Shown here: piece after piece, positions 41,316-49,983 of the stretch | Position numbering within the stretch: the stretch's first letter is position 1 | How the letters are laid out: each line of letters begins with the position of its first letter | Origin: Cupriavidus sp. YR651 | Lineage (GTDB): Bacteria > Pseudomonadota > Gammaproteobacteria > Burkholderiales > Burkholderiaceae | DNA: 64,000 bases | Reading direction: 5' to 3' | Assembly (NCBI RefSeq): GCF_900101625.1 | Contig: NZ_FMYZ01000006.1 | Location: 310,001-374,000 of the forward strand | Program-made: the position numbers and the translations under genes | The notes under the pieces: generated by a model | Database searches by the model: none | What the model was told of the DNA's origin: nothing | What the model saw: the letters and a program-made list of their open reading frames with translations, nothing else

Positions 41316-43040
41316 ATGAATCGACGCGAGTTCCTGCAAGTGCTGGCCGTGGCCAGCGCAAGCGGCATGGCCTTCCCCGGCGGCGAGGCCCAGGCCGCGC
41401 GCGCCGCACGGCAACTCTATGACGTGCCGCGCTTCGGCAACGTCCACCTGCTGCATTTCACCGACTGCCACGCCCAGCTGCGGCCCGTGCATTTCCGCGA
41501 ACCGAGCGTCAACCTTGGCGTCGCGCAATGGGCCGGCAAGCCGCCACATCTGGTTGGCAACGCCTTTCTACGCCACTACGGCATCCAGCCCGGCACCGCC
41601 GCCGCGCACGCCTTTAGCTGTCTTGACTTCACCGAGGCGGCACGCCGCTATGGCAAGGTCGGCGGGTTTGCGCATCTGTCGACGCTGGTCCAGCGCATGA
41701 AGGCCAGTCGCCCGGGCGCGCTGCTGCTCGACGGTGGCGACACCTGGCAGGGTTCGGCCACGGCGCTGTGGACCAGGGGCCAGGACATGGTCGACGCCGC
41801 GCTGCAACTTGGCGTGGACGTGATGACGCCGCACTGGGAAATGACGCTCGGCGCGGATCGCGTGAAGGAAATCGTCAGCAAGGATTTCAAGGACCGCGTG
41901 TCCTTCCTGGCCCAGAACATCAAGACCAACGATTTTGGCGACCCCGTGTTTGATCCGTACGTGATCCGGGACATCAACGGCATTGCCGTGGCCATCATCG
42001 GGCAGGCGTTTCCCTACACGCCGATCGCCAACCCGCGCTACCTGGTGCCCGACTGGACGTTCGGCATCCAGGAGGAGAACCTCCAGCAGGTGATCGACGA
42101 TGCGCGCGGCAAGGGCGCGCAGGTAGTGGTGCTGCTGTCGCACAACGGCATGGACGTGGACCTCAAGCTCGCGTCGCGCGTGCGCGGACTGGATGCCATC
42201 CTGGGTGGCCACACCCACGACGGCATGCCGGCGCCGGTGCCGGTGAAGAACGCCGGAGGCACCACGCTGGTCACCAATGCGGGATCGAACGGCAAGTTCC
42301 TGGGCGTGCTGGACTTCGACGTCCGCAACGGCAAGGTGAGCGACTTCCGCTACAAGCTGCTGCCGGTCTTTGCCGACTACCTGCCGGCCGATCCGGCCAT
42401 GAACGCGCTGATCGCCAAGGTGCGCGCGCCCTATGAAGCCAGGCTGGGCGAGGTGCTGGCCGTCAACCGCGGCCTGCTGTATCGGCGCGGCAACTTCAAC
42501 GGCACGTTCGACCAGTTGATCCTCGACGGGCTGATGGCGGTGCAGGACGCCGAGATCGCGTTCTCGCCGGGTTTCCGCTGGGGCACCACACTGATGCCGG
42601 GCGAGAACATCACGATGGAGGCGCTGATGGACCAGACCGCCATCACGTACCCGTACACCACGGTGACGGCGATGACCGGCGACACCATCAAGACGATCCT
42701 GGAGGACGTGGCGGACAACCTGTTCAACCCCGACCCGTACTACCAGCAGGGCGGGGACATGGTGCGCGTGGGCGGTTTGCAGTACACGATCGACCCCAAC
42801 AAGGCCATTGGCCAGCGCATCACCGACATGCGCCTGCGCGGCAAGCTTCTCGATGCCGGCAAGACCTACAAGGTGGCCGGCTGGGCGCCGGTATCGGAGG
42901 AGGCCAGCAAGATTGGCGGCCCGCCGATCTGGGACGTGATGGCGCAGTGGCTGCGCCAGAGCAAGGAGGTCAGCGCCCGCCCACTCAACCTGCCGACCGT
43001 GCGCGGCATGGACGGCAATCCCGGCATGACGGCGGGTTGA
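41316..43040 (+). CDS. soxB: Thiosulfohydrolase SoxB
   Basis: A 574-residue Tat-exported protein (RREFLQVLAVASASG signal). It is a dinuclear Mn phosphoesterase-fold enzyme: LLHFTDCHAQLRPVHFRE, LLDGGDTWQGSATALW, LLSHNGMDVDLKLA and GGHTHDGMPAP, with 5'-nucleotidase-like C-terminal domain. It hydrolyses SoxY-S-sulfonate and releases sulfate. Its length matches other SoxB proteins. It is the last gene of the Sox run before tRNA-Ala, which lies 106 bp downstream. No soxC or soxD follows. Confidence 0.96.
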   Translation: MNRREFLQVLAVASASGMAFPGGEAQAARAARQLYDVPRFGNVHLLHFTDCHAQLRPVHFREPSVNLGVAQWAGKPPHLVGNAFLRHYGIQPGTAAAHAFSCLDFTEAARRYGKVGGFAHLSTLVQRMKASRPGALLLDGGDTWQGSATALWTRGQDMVDAALQLGVDVMTPHWEMTLGADRVKEIVSKDFKDRVSFLAQNIKTNDFGDPVFDPYVIRDINGIAVAIIGQAFPYTPIANPRYLVPDWTFGIQEENLQQVIDDARGKGAQVVVLLSHNGMDVDLKLASRVRGLDAILGGHTHDGMPAPVPVKNAGGTTLVTNAGSNGKFLGVLDFDVRNGKVSDFRYKLLPVFADYLPADPAMNALIAKVRAPYEARLGEVLAVNRGLLYRRGNFNGTFDQLILDGLMAVQDAEIAFSPGFRWGTTLMPGENITMEALMDQTAITYPYTTVTAMTGDTIKTILEDVADNLFNPDPYYQQGGDMVRVGGLQYTIDPNKAIGQRITDMRLRGKLLDAGKTYKVAGWAPVSEEASKIGGPPIWDVMAQWLRQSKEVSARPLNLPTVRGMDGNPGMTAG

Positions 43041-43106
43041 TGGCGACATGAGGGCGGTCCGGGGGCGCAGTGTGGTGTCGGGTGGACGCCATCGCACCCG
43101 GCCGGA

Positions 43107-43136
43107 TTGAAAGCGGGCAAAATCTTCGGCTACAAT
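43107..43136 (+). promoter_or_regulatory. tRNA-Ala promoter
   Basis: TTGAAA (43107-43112) and TACAAT (43131-43136) are 18 bp apart. The tRNA begins 11 bp after the -10 box, a normal start for a stable RNA promoter. Confidence 0.75.
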
Positions 43137-43146
43137 CCTCCGCTAC

Positions 43147-43222
43147 GGGCCGATAGCTCAGCTGGGAGAGCGCTGCGTTCGCAATGCAGAGGTCGGGAGT
43201 TCGATCCTCCTTCGGTCCACCA
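43147..43222 (+). tRNA. tRNA-Ala(CGC), integration site of the island
   Basis: A complete 76-nt cloverleaf with encoded CCA. The acceptor stem pairs GGGCCGA/TCGGTCC with the G3:U70 alanine identity pair. The D stem GCTC/GAGC, anticodon stem CTGCG/TGCAG, and T stem with TTCGATC loop are intact. The anticodon CGC is at 43180-43182. The 3' 45 nt (43178-43222) recur at 58034-58078 as the far end of the integrated island, while the 5' half occurs only here. Confidence 0.97.
43178..43222 (+). other. Attachment site attL (inside tRNA-Ala)
   Basis: The 45-bp repeat spans the anticodon loop to the encoded CCA. It is identical to 58034-58078. Confidence 0.9.
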
Positions 43223-43230
43223 ATCAAATC

Positions 43231-43266
43231 AAGGGCTTAGCGTCACGCTAGGCCCTTCGTCTTTTC
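43231..43266 (+). terminator. Terminator after tRNA-Ala, supplied by the island
   Basis: AAGGGC-T-TAGCG / CGCTA-G-GCCCTT, then CGTCTTTTC. Located just inside the island, it replaces the chromosomal tRNA terminator, which now lies at 58182. Confidence 0.75.
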
Positions 43267-43279
43267 GGAAGTCGATTTA

Positions 43280-43298
43280 TTGTCCAAAATCTGTCCAA
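43280..43298 (+). repeat. Integrase arm-type site, left end
   Basis: TTGTCCAAAATCTGTCCAA holds two TGTCCAA half-sites with an 11-bp period. It recurs at 57873-57891 with one mismatch. Confidence 0.7.
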
Positions 43299-43336
43299 CC
43301 CGCCTCCACGGGAGGGGGACTAACAAGAGGCAATAA

Positions 43337-44470
43337 ATGGCATCGTTCCGCAAGCGTGGGGAGCTCCAGTGGCAGGCTCGAATCTCTCGCAAGGGGTATC
43401 CACCGCAGGTCAAGACCTTCAATACCAGAGCTGACGCGGAGACCTGGGCGCGACTGATCGAGTCAGAGATGGACCGGGGTGTGTTTGTTAGCCGGACAGA
43501 GGCAGAGACCACTTCGCTGTTCGAGGCCTTGAGCCGGTACGCGCGTGAAATACTTCCGGGAAAGAAGGGCGCTTCGCCAGAGTCGTCAGTGCTGCGCGTA
43601 TGGCAGGCAACTGACCTTTCTAGTCGCTCTATGGCGGGAGTGCGTAGTGCCGACGTGGCGAAGCTCCGTGACGAATGGCTGAAGAACCGGAAGCCAGCAA
43701 CCGTACTGCGCCGCCTAGCCGTGCTGTCACATGTGTTCAACATCGCCCGCAAGGAATGGGGCATGGAGAGCCTGTCGAACCCGGTCGAGTTGGTACGAAA
43801 GCCACAACCCAACAACGCGAGGACGCGGCGCATTATTTCATCCAGTGATTCTGTCGTTGATGTGACCTGTGAGGATGATGCAGGGACCGATCGTGGCGCA
43901 CAGGATGGCGAACTTGAGCGAGTTTTAGCGGCCAGCGGTTCAACACTACTGCCACCCATCATTCGGCTGGCAGTCGAAACAGCAATGCGTCGGGGCGAAA
44001 TTGTTGCCCTGCGCTGGGAGCATGTCGACCTTAAACGCCGCGTTGCACACCTACCGGCAACCAAGAACGGCAGCACACGCGACGTACCCTTGTCCTCGCA
44101 AGCTGTTGCAGTACTTCAAGCCCTGAAGGATGCCCTTGATGCAGGCCAAGAGGAATCCGAAGATGCAGAACAGATCTATGTGGGCAAGGTATTTGCGATT
44201 CGCAGCGATGCCGTTACCAGGGCCTTTGAACGGGCCGTGTCACGAGCCCGCAAGCAATACGTTGAGCAATGCAAGGCGGCCAAGCAGCAGCCCGACATCA
44301 GGTTTCTGACCAACTTACGATTCCATGACTTGCGGCACGAGGCTACATCCCGACTTGCCACGATCTTTCCGATGCATGAGCTGACGAAGATCACGGGTCA
44401 CAAGGACCCACGCATGCTGATGCGGTACTACCACCCGCGAGCCGAAGAGTTGGCAAAGCGGTTGGCGTAG
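43337..44470 (+). CDS. int: Tyrosine-type site-specific recombinase (integrase)
   Basis: A 377-residue integrase. An N-terminal arm-binding segment (ELQWQARISRKGYPPQVKTFNTRADAETWARLIE) is followed by a core-binding domain and a catalytic domain. The catalytic residues are visible: Arg in TAMRRGEIVALRW (about 218), HxxR in FHDLRHEA (about 329-332), a second His in ITGHKDPRM, and Tyr nucleophile in MRYYHPR (about 365). Lower GC than the chromosomal neighbours. It begins 114 bp from the tRNA end, as is usual for tRNA-integrating elements, and probably recombines the 45-bp core repeats. Confidence 0.95.
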   Translation: MASFRKRGELQWQARISRKGYPPQVKTFNTRADAETWARLIESEMDRGVFVSRTEAETTSLFEALSRYAREILPGKKGASPESSVLRVWQATDLSSRSMAGVRSADVAKLRDEWLKNRKPATVLRRLAVLSHVFNIARKEWGMESLSNPVELVRKPQPNNARTRRIISSSDSVVDVTCEDDAGTDRGAQDGELERVLAASGSTLLPPIIRLAVETAMRRGEIVALRWEHVDLKRRVAHLPATKNGSTRDVPLSSQAVAVLQALKDALDAGQEESEDAEQIYVGKVFAIRSDAVTRAFERAVSRARKQYVEQCKAAKQQPDIRFLTNLRFHDLRHEATSRLATIFPMHELTKITGHKDPRMLMRYYHPRAEELAKRLA

Positions 44471-44480
44471 AAGTGGTGAA

Positions 44481-44504
44481 ATGGATACACAGATGTGTAT
44501 CCAT
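44481..44504. promoter_or_regulatory. Perfect 11-2-11 palindrome upstream of the RHH gene
   Basis: ATGGATACACA-GA-TGTGTATCCAT lies 17 bp before the ATG of the small ribbon-helix-helix protein. It has the symmetry expected for autorepression by a dimeric RHH protein. Confidence 0.65.
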
Positions 44505-44520
44505 ATGCTATCGTGCCTGG

Positions 44521-44709
44521 ATGTCACTCAAAGATTCTGGAATGCGCATCAGGGTGGAGAAAGAGCTGCGCGAAGCATTCGTGCAGGCTTGCCGTGCCCA
44601 AAACCGAGTCGCCGCTGATGTACTGCGAGATTTCATGCGCACATTCACGGAGAAGCAGCAACAAGGCCAGGCAGATCTGTTCGCTGGCGCCAAACGAAGA
44701 AGCACCTGA
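44521..44709 (+). CDS. Ribbon-helix-helix-type small DNA-binding protein
   Basis: A 62-residue protein starting MSLKDSGMRIRVEKELREAFVQACRAQNRVAADVLRDFMRTF (over residues 1-42). The MRIRVEKELREAF strand followed by two helices is the pattern of MetJ/Arc/CopG-type RHH proteins. The C-terminal tail is Gln-rich and charged (QQQGQADLFAGAKRR). It probably represses itself through the palindrome just upstream and perhaps the methyltransferase gene that follows 2 bp later. A longer frame from 44473 would run through the palindrome, so the ATG at 44521 is preferred. No toxin gene is adjacent, so it is not called a toxin-antitoxin pair. Confidence 0.7.
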   Translation: MSLKDSGMRIRVEKELREAFVQACRAQNRVAADVLRDFMRTFTEKQQQGQADLFAGAKRRST

Positions 44710-44711
44710 AT

Positions 44712-46295
44712 ATGCAGACAGAACAAGAGCTAGTTGCCCTTTGCCTTTCCCTTATCGAGGGACAAGGCGGCCTGTCTGCGGCCGAACGAAAGCTCGCGAA
44801 GTCGGCTCCAGCTTCGACATTAAAGGCTCGTGAGCTTGAGGCGATCCGCAGAGATATCTCACGTGGCGCCGATCCTCTCGGTGAAGCTTTCTCGTCGATT
44901 CGATCAGCGTCCGAGCGCCGCGCGGCAGGGGCCGTCTATACGCCGCCTCCAATTGTCCGTTCGATGATGAAGTGGCTTGGCACGCAAGGTGCGCCGGCCC
45001 GCATCGTTGATCCGGGAGCGGGCTCTGGTCGTTTCATCTTGGCAGCAGGCGAGGCCTTCCCGGAAGCGCAACTGGTAGCCGTCGAGATGGACCCGCTTGC
45101 CGCGCTGATGCTGCGTGCCAACCTGAGCGCACGCGGCTGGACAGATCGCGCCACGGTACTGGTGAAAGACTATCGGCAAGTTAAATTGCCCCGCTGTGCG
45201 GGCGTGACAGCCTTCATCGGCAATCCGCCGTACGTGCGACATCACGACATTACCGAGGACTGGAAAGCTTGGTACGCCTCGCGGTTTAGCCAGTTCGGTA
45301 TCAAAGCAAGCGCCTTGGCCGGCCTGCATTTGCACTTCTTCCTGCAAACGCGACTGCTGGCGAAGCAGGGCGACGTGGGAGCATTCGTCACCTCGGCCGA
45401 ATGGATGGATGTGAACTACGGTTCGGCGCTGCGCCGGCTGCTGCTCGAAGAGATGGGCGGAGTCGCCTTGCACGTCCTGGAGCCGACCGTCGAGGTCTTC
45501 CCCGGCACAGCGACGACAGCAGCAATCACGTGCTTCCGGGTTGGTGAAAGCGTCGAGCCGGTGCGCGTTCGCTCCGTCGATGAACTCGCGGAACTCAACG
45601 GTTTGACTAAAGGCATCGACATACCGCGCGAGCGGCTCCAGGCTGCGCCGCGCTGGTCGATCATCGTCCGACCATCCGAACAGCCGGCCATTGCCGGGGA
45701 AATCGAACTCGGTGAGCTGTTTCGCGTACATCGTGGACAGGTCACAGGGGCAAATGGAATCTGGATCGCTGGAGAGCACGCGAAGGGTCTACCCGATCGC
45801 GTCAAACTGCCCGCTGTCACCAAGGCCAAGGATTTGATTCAGGCCGGCGCACATCTGCACTCTGCCGAGGTTCTGCGTCGCGTGATCGACTTGCCGGCCG
45901 AACTGGACGCCTTCACTAAGGCTGAGCGGCAGCGCATTAGCGCCTTCCTTTCTTGGGCTAAGACTCAAGGGGCCGATCAGAGCTATATCGCGCAGCATCG
46001 CAAGGCTTGGTGGTCGGTGGGCCTCAAGGCACCCGCACCCATCCTGTGCACGTACATGGCACGCAGGCCACCTCAATTCACACTTAACGCCTGTGATGCG
46101 CGACATATTAATATCGCGCACGGCCTATATCCGCGCGAGCCACTCGCTGAAAATGCGCTGGCCTCGCTGGTAACTTGGCTCAACAAGAACATAAACAGGG
46201 GTGACGGTAGAACCTACGCCGGCGGCTTGACCAAGTTCGAGCCAAAGGAAATCGAACGCCTGCGCATCCCAAGCTTAGAAGCTCTTACTGCATGA
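44712..46295 (+). CDS. DNA adenine-N6 methyltransferase of a XamI-like restriction-modification pair
   Basis: A 527-residue SAM-dependent methyltransferase. SAM motif DPGAGSGRFILAAGE (about 97-111), and the catalytic N6-adenine motif FIGNPPYVRHHD (about 169-180). An upstream N-terminal helical region includes AGAVYTPPPIVRSMMKWL. A target-recognition-like C-terminal domain follows. The stop overlaps the next gene's start by 4 bp (ATGA), typical of paired M and R genes. With the XamI-like endonuclease it should protect the host DNA at the R.XamI recognition site. Recognition sequence cannot be read from sequence alone. Confidence 0.9.
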   Translation: MQTEQELVALCLSLIEGQGGLSAAERKLAKSAPASTLKARELEAIRRDISRGADPLGEAFSSIRSASERRAAGAVYTPPPIVRSMMKWLGTQGAPARIVDPGAGSGRFILAAGEAFPEAQLVAVEMDPLAALMLRANLSARGWTDRATVLVKDYRQVKLPRCAGVTAFIGNPPYVRHHDITEDWKAWYASRFSQFGIKASALAGLHLHFFLQTRLLAKQGDVGAFVTSAEWMDVNYGSALRRLLLEEMGGVALHVLEPTVEVFPGTATTAAITCFRVGESVEPVRVRSVDELAELNGLTKGIDIPRERLQAAPRWSIIVRPSEQPAIAGEIELGELFRVHRGQVTGANGIWIAGEHAKGLPDRVKLPAVTKAKDLIQAGAHLHSAEVLRRVIDLPAELDAFTKAERQRISAFLSWAKTQGADQSYIAQHRKAWWSVGLKAPAPILCTYMARRPPQFTLNACDARHINIAHGLYPREPLAENALASLVTWLNKNINRGDGRTYAGGLTKFEPKEIERLRIPSLEALTA

Positions 46296-47209
46296 TTAGC
46301 TCGCCCGCACAATGGACAACCGACGAACTCACCGAAGATGCCGCAACCTCCGCGTCGCTATTTCGAGCGGAGCGCTTGTCCGTCTCTGACTCCTGGGAAA
46401 CGCACTACAAACAGGCACGAGGCAAGTTCGAACTTCTCTTCAAGAAGCTGAGCAATCTCAACCCAAGATCGATTACAGACAACAAGCTCGCCGAAGCATA
46501 TGGCTTGGGTCTGGGCGAGGCATTGCGCTATTTGGCTGGCCCACCGATTTCTGATGACGACTTACAAGTAATCGCTGATGTCGACTCGATTGCTCCTGGC
46601 GTTTTGAAGAAAGATCCCGAGGCCCTCCGCAAGGTCTTCCAAGTCATCGAGCGCGTGATTGACCCCCACCGCTTCCCGTGGATAGAAGCCGGTACGGCTC
46701 CTTCCGCCCAACAGCGTGAGGCTGCATTGCTCGCCTCATCGGTACTCCTAGCTGCGCAGCGCATAGCAACTGAGCGCCGCAACGAAGGCAAGCAAAATCA
46801 GGAAACCAAGGTAAAAAACTACCTTCGCGGCTTGGGCTTTACTGAGGTCCCGACCATGATGATCAACACGATCGTCAAGGGACCTCAGGCCATGCAGTTT
46901 TGCGCCGAATGTCAACTCGGCGAGCGCAAAGCGGATGTCGTTGTTAGACTTCATGACACCCGCCTCATGGCGATTGAGTGCAAGGTGTCAAATAGCTCCA
47001 CCAACAGTGTGAAGCGGTTGAACAACGATGCCGCCGTGAAGGCGGAATACTGGATCACGCAGTTTGGCAGGGCGCAGGTCGTGCCGGCCGCCGTCGTTGC
47101 AGGAGTCTTCAAGGTTCTGAACCTAGAGCAAGCGCAGGACCGGGGACTTTCGCTGTTCTGGTCGCATGACTTGGACAAACTCGGTGCGTTCATCGAAGCA
47201 ACCCGGTAA
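46292..47209 (+). CDS. XamI-family type II restriction endonuclease
   Basis: A 305-residue protein coupled to the methyltransferase gene. A PD-(D/E)xK core is visible in the C-terminal half: QLGERKADVVVRLHDTRLMAIECKVSNSSTNSVKRLNNDAAVKAEYW (approx. 212-257), with D220-like and ECK catalytic residues. The N-terminal half is helical and is characteristic of the R.XamI family, which I recall as a GTCGAC-type (SalI-like) specificity. That recognition sequence is family knowledge, not read from this sequence. It acts as the toxin partner of the methyltransferase and as the defence effector of the island. Confidence 0.8.
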   Translation: MISSPAQWTTDELTEDAATSASLFRAERLSVSDSWETHYKQARGKFELLFKKLSNLNPRSITDNKLAEAYGLGLGEALRYLAGPPISDDDLQVIADVDSIAPGVLKKDPEALRKVFQVIERVIDPHRFPWIEAGTAPSAQQREAALLASSVLLAAQRIATERRNEGKQNQETKVKNYLRGLGFTEVPTMMINTIVKGPQAMQFCAECQLGERKADVVVRLHDTRLMAIECKVSNSSTNSVKRLNNDAAVKAEYWITQFGRAQVVPAAVVAGVFKVLNLEQAQDRGLSLFWSHDLDKLGAFIEATR

Positions 47210-47214
47210 TCGCG

Positions 47215-47907
47215 ATGCTCCGCGCGACATTGGCCTGCATCGATCTAGTGCTTTTCGGTGCGCTGATCATGTCCGGGTTGGCCGTCGTAGTTTGCAGACC
47301 TTGGGGGATCGATCCAGCTGCGGCGGCAAGCTTGGCCGGCGCATTGTTCGGAGCTGCCGCGCTCCTGCTCGGCAACTGGATCAATAGAGTCAACGAGAAG
47401 TTCAAGGCCGAAAAGAAGCTTGCAGATCAAATTGACAAACTAAAGACCCTGATTGCCTCCGAGCTGGTCGATGTGGCCATCGGCCTGATGAGCGCTAAGC
47501 AACTAGTGGATGCGGCTATCGTCAGCCTTCAAGCCGGTGGGCCGGTGACTCAGACGCTGGATATAAGCCCATACAGACCGCGCCAGATGCTCTTCACCGA
47601 CACAATGGGGGTGGAGCTTCTTTCTCTGGACGAGGCCACCATCGATGCGCTTGCGATTCTCCGCTCCAACTTAGCGCTGACTCGACAAAGCATGGAAGAG
47701 ATCGCCGCCGATGCCAACTTCGGCCTACTGAAAGCAACATCATTGTCGAACGCCTTGGGACATGACATGAGGGTTCTGTCTGATGCGTTTACACATATCG
47801 CGCCTCACCGCAGATTGATCCTGGAAGATGCTGAGCCCGAGCTCGTAACCGAGATTCTTAGGCGTGCAGCACAGCCACCGGTCGATCCAGTTCAGCAGCC
47901 CGGCTAG
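47215..47907 (+). CDS. Two-helix membrane protein downstream of restriction genes
   Basis: A 230-residue protein starting 6 bp after the endonuclease stop. Two predicted N-terminal helices (CIDLVLFGALIMSGLAVVV and AAAASLAGALFGAAALLLGNWI) are followed by about 170 residues of mostly helical, charged cytosolic sequence (KFKAEKKLADQIDKLKTLIASELVDVAIGLM). No known domain was recognised. The pattern (membrane anchor plus helical cytosolic sensor-like domain between a restriction pair and an OLD-like nuclease) is common among defence effectors. Function is unknown. Confidence 0.7.
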   Translation: MLRATLACIDLVLFGALIMSGLAVVVCRPWGIDPAAAASLAGALFGAAALLLGNWINRVNEKFKAEKKLADQIDKLKTLIASELVDVAIGLMSAKQLVDAAIVSLQAGGPVTQTLDISPYRPRQMLFTDTMGVELLSLDEATIDALAILRSNLALTRQSMEEIAADANFGLLKATSLSNALGHDMRVLSDAFTHIAPHRRLILEDAEPELVTEILRRAAQPPVDPVQQPG

Positions 47908-47969
47908 GGCAACTCGGGAGCGACATCCCGATCCGGCATGCCAAAGAAAAACACACAAATGGAGGGATC

Positions 47970-49820
47970 ATGAAACTTGCCGCAGTGACCCTAGAAAACT
48001 TCCGAGGATACGCTCAAAGGACTCGGATTGAGATCGACGACCTAACGGCGTTCATAGGAAAGAACGACGCTGGCAAGTCAACAATCTTGGAGGCACTTGA
48101 GATCTTCTTCAATGATGGCAAGCCAGAACGCGGTGACGCGTGTGTGTATGCCGCTGGAACGTCAATCCGCATCGGCTGCGCATTCACGAGCCTGCCTTCT
48201 GAATTGGTTCTCGATGCCTCCGCTCGCACTACGCTCGCTGCTGAGTACCTATTGAATGGGAAAGGCGAGTTAGAAATAATCAAAGAGTGGGACTGCTCGG
48301 GCAAGACGCCGAAGGAATCGGTTTTCGCAGTGGCGGAACACCCAACGAATGCAGATGCTTCCGACCTGCTTACGCTCAAGAATAGCGACCTGAAAACAAG
48401 AATCAAGAAACTGGGTATTGCCGAGTCGACTGTGAAACTCGCGGTCAACGGGAGCATGCGGCAAGCTATCCGTGAGTTCTGCCAGCCACTAACGCTCCAA
48501 AGCACGCAAATTCCTCTCGACAAGGAAGATGCAAAGAAGGTTTGGGATGCACTCAAGCCTCAACTTCCAATGTACGCGCTCTTCCGCTCGGACCGCCCGA
48601 GCCACGACGGTGATGACGAAGTTCAGAGCCCGCTCAAATTTGCCATCACCCAAGCGCTGAAGGAAATGGCAGATGATCTGAAGAAGATCGAGGACGCCGT
48701 GAGGCAGCGGGCGGAGAATGTTGCAAATCGCACGCTTGAAAAACTGAATGAAATGGACAGTCGGTTGGCGCGCGAACTCAAGCCATTCTTCAAGACCGAC
48801 CCCAAATGGGATGTTTTCAAATTCGGCCTGGTAGGAGATAACGACATTCCCATCAACAAGCGCGGGAGCGGTGTTCGCCGCCTCATCCTGCTGAATTTCT
48901 TCCGTGCCGAAGCAGAGAGACGACGCACCGAGAAGGGGGCGCTGAGCGTCATCTACGCCATCGAAGAGCCAGAAACATCGCAGCATCCCGATAACCAACG
49001 GTTGCTTGTTCAGGCACTTAAAGAGCTCGCCGTAGATGAGAACACCCAAGTGTTGGTCACTTCCCATACACCGGGCCTGGCTGGACTCCTGCCAAGCGAC
49101 AGCCTACGGTACGTTCGCAAGCAAGCTGACGGCACAGCGACTGTTTCACATTGCAACGCTGACGACTTGGCTGCTATCGCGAACGAGCTAGGCGTGCTGC
49201 CCGATCGCCGGGTACAGGTCCTAGTTTTTGTCGAAGGGACGAACGATATCGAGTTCCTGGAGCGCGTCAGCGCTTTGCTCAAGCCTGAGATTGCCGATGT
49301 CGTGGACTTCACCACGGACAACCGCGTGGCGCTAGTACCCCTCGGCGGCGGCTCCCTGAAGCAATGGGTGGCCAAGCACTATCTGAAGAACCTCAGTCTT
49401 CCGGAGGTGCACATTTACGATCGCGACGACGATACGCCACCCAAGTACCAGCCCGAATGCGATGCGGTCAATGCCCGTGGAGATGGATCGTGGGCGGTCA
49501 TCACAGGGAAGCGCGAGCTGGAGAACTATTTGCATGCCGATGCAATCTCGGACGGCATGAACGGTATCGCAATTACCTTCACAGATGCGTGTGACGTGCC
49601 GCTGATCGTGGCGAAGGCCGTTCACGAATCGTCGGGCAGTCTGAAGCCATGGGAGAATGTTTTAGCCGATCCCAAGGAGCTATCGGATAAGATCAGTCGA
49701 GCGAAGAAGCGTCTAAATCGCGATGCGGCTGCAAAGATGACGCCCCTCAGGCTGGCACATAGCGACGCATTGGGAGAAGTTTCCAGCTGGCTGAGATCAA
49801 TCCACGCCATGCTTGCTTAA
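47970..49820 (+). CDS. OLD-family AAA ATPase with TOPRIM nuclease domain
   Basis: A 616-residue protein with a GGAGGG site before the ATG. The N-terminal ABC-like ATPase has LENFRGY and a Walker A FIGKNDAGKSTIL (about 28-40), a long insertion, and Walker B IYAIEEPETSQHP (about 326-338) with LVTSHTP following. The C-terminal TOPRIM-like domain has VFVEGTNDIEFLERV (about 417-431) and IYDRDDDTPP (about 482), then GKRELENYL. This is the GajA/OLD layout. OLD nucleases confer phage resistance, alone or with a UvrD-like partner (GajB). No helicase gene is adjacent, so it is a stand-alone OLD or part of an unfamiliar gene set with the membrane protein. Confidence 0.85.
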   Translation: MKLAAVTLENFRGYAQRTRIEIDDLTAFIGKNDAGKSTILEALEIFFNDGKPERGDACVYAAGTSIRIGCAFTSLPSELVLDASARTTLAAEYLLNGKGELEIIKEWDCSGKTPKESVFAVAEHPTNADASDLLTLKNSDLKTRIKKLGIAESTVKLAVNGSMRQAIREFCQPLTLQSTQIPLDKEDAKKVWDALKPQLPMYALFRSDRPSHDGDDEVQSPLKFAITQALKEMADDLKKIEDAVRQRAENVANRTLEKLNEMDSRLARELKPFFKTDPKWDVFKFGLVGDNDIPINKRGSGVRRLILLNFFRAEAERRRTEKGALSVIYAIEEPETSQHPDNQRLLVQALKELAVDENTQVLVTSHTPGLAGLLPSDSLRYVRKQADGTATVSHCNADDLAAIANELGVLPDRRVQVLVFVEGTNDIEFLERVSALLKPEIADVVDFTTDNRVALVPLGGGSLKQWVAKHYLKNLSLPEVHIYDRDDDTPPKYQPECDAVNARGDGSWAVITGKRELENYLHADAISDGMNGIAITFTDACDVPLIVAKAVHESSGSLKPWENVLADPKELSDKISRAKKRLNRDAAAKMTPLRLAHSDALGEVSSWLRSIHAMLA

Positions 49821-49835
49821 TAGCCCTGTGTGGCG

Positions 49836-49859
49836 GCCTGCTATCGCGCGATAGCAGGC
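49836..49859. terminator. Perfect 24-bp palindrome after the OLD-like gene
   Basis: GCCTGCTATCGC is followed directly by its own complement. It lies 16 bp after the stop. No T run, so it is either a weak terminator or a protein-binding site. Confidence 0.45.
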
Positions 49860-49983
49860 TTGAAAGCGATCACTCCCAGGTCATCGACTGACGCGAGCAA
49901 GATAGCCGCGGCTCAAGTCGAACATACTCTGGTGCGCTAAGCCACTGACAGGAAGGGCTGAGACTCAGCCACCGAAGACACCG

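Noticed and set aside
44521..44709. Antitoxin of a toxin-antitoxin pair
   Set aside because: RHH fold and palindrome fit, but no toxin-like gene is adjacent; the neighbours are integrase and methyltransferase.
47970..49820. Complete Gabija system
   Set aside because: The OLD/GajA-like protein is present but the required UvrD-like GajB gene is absent.
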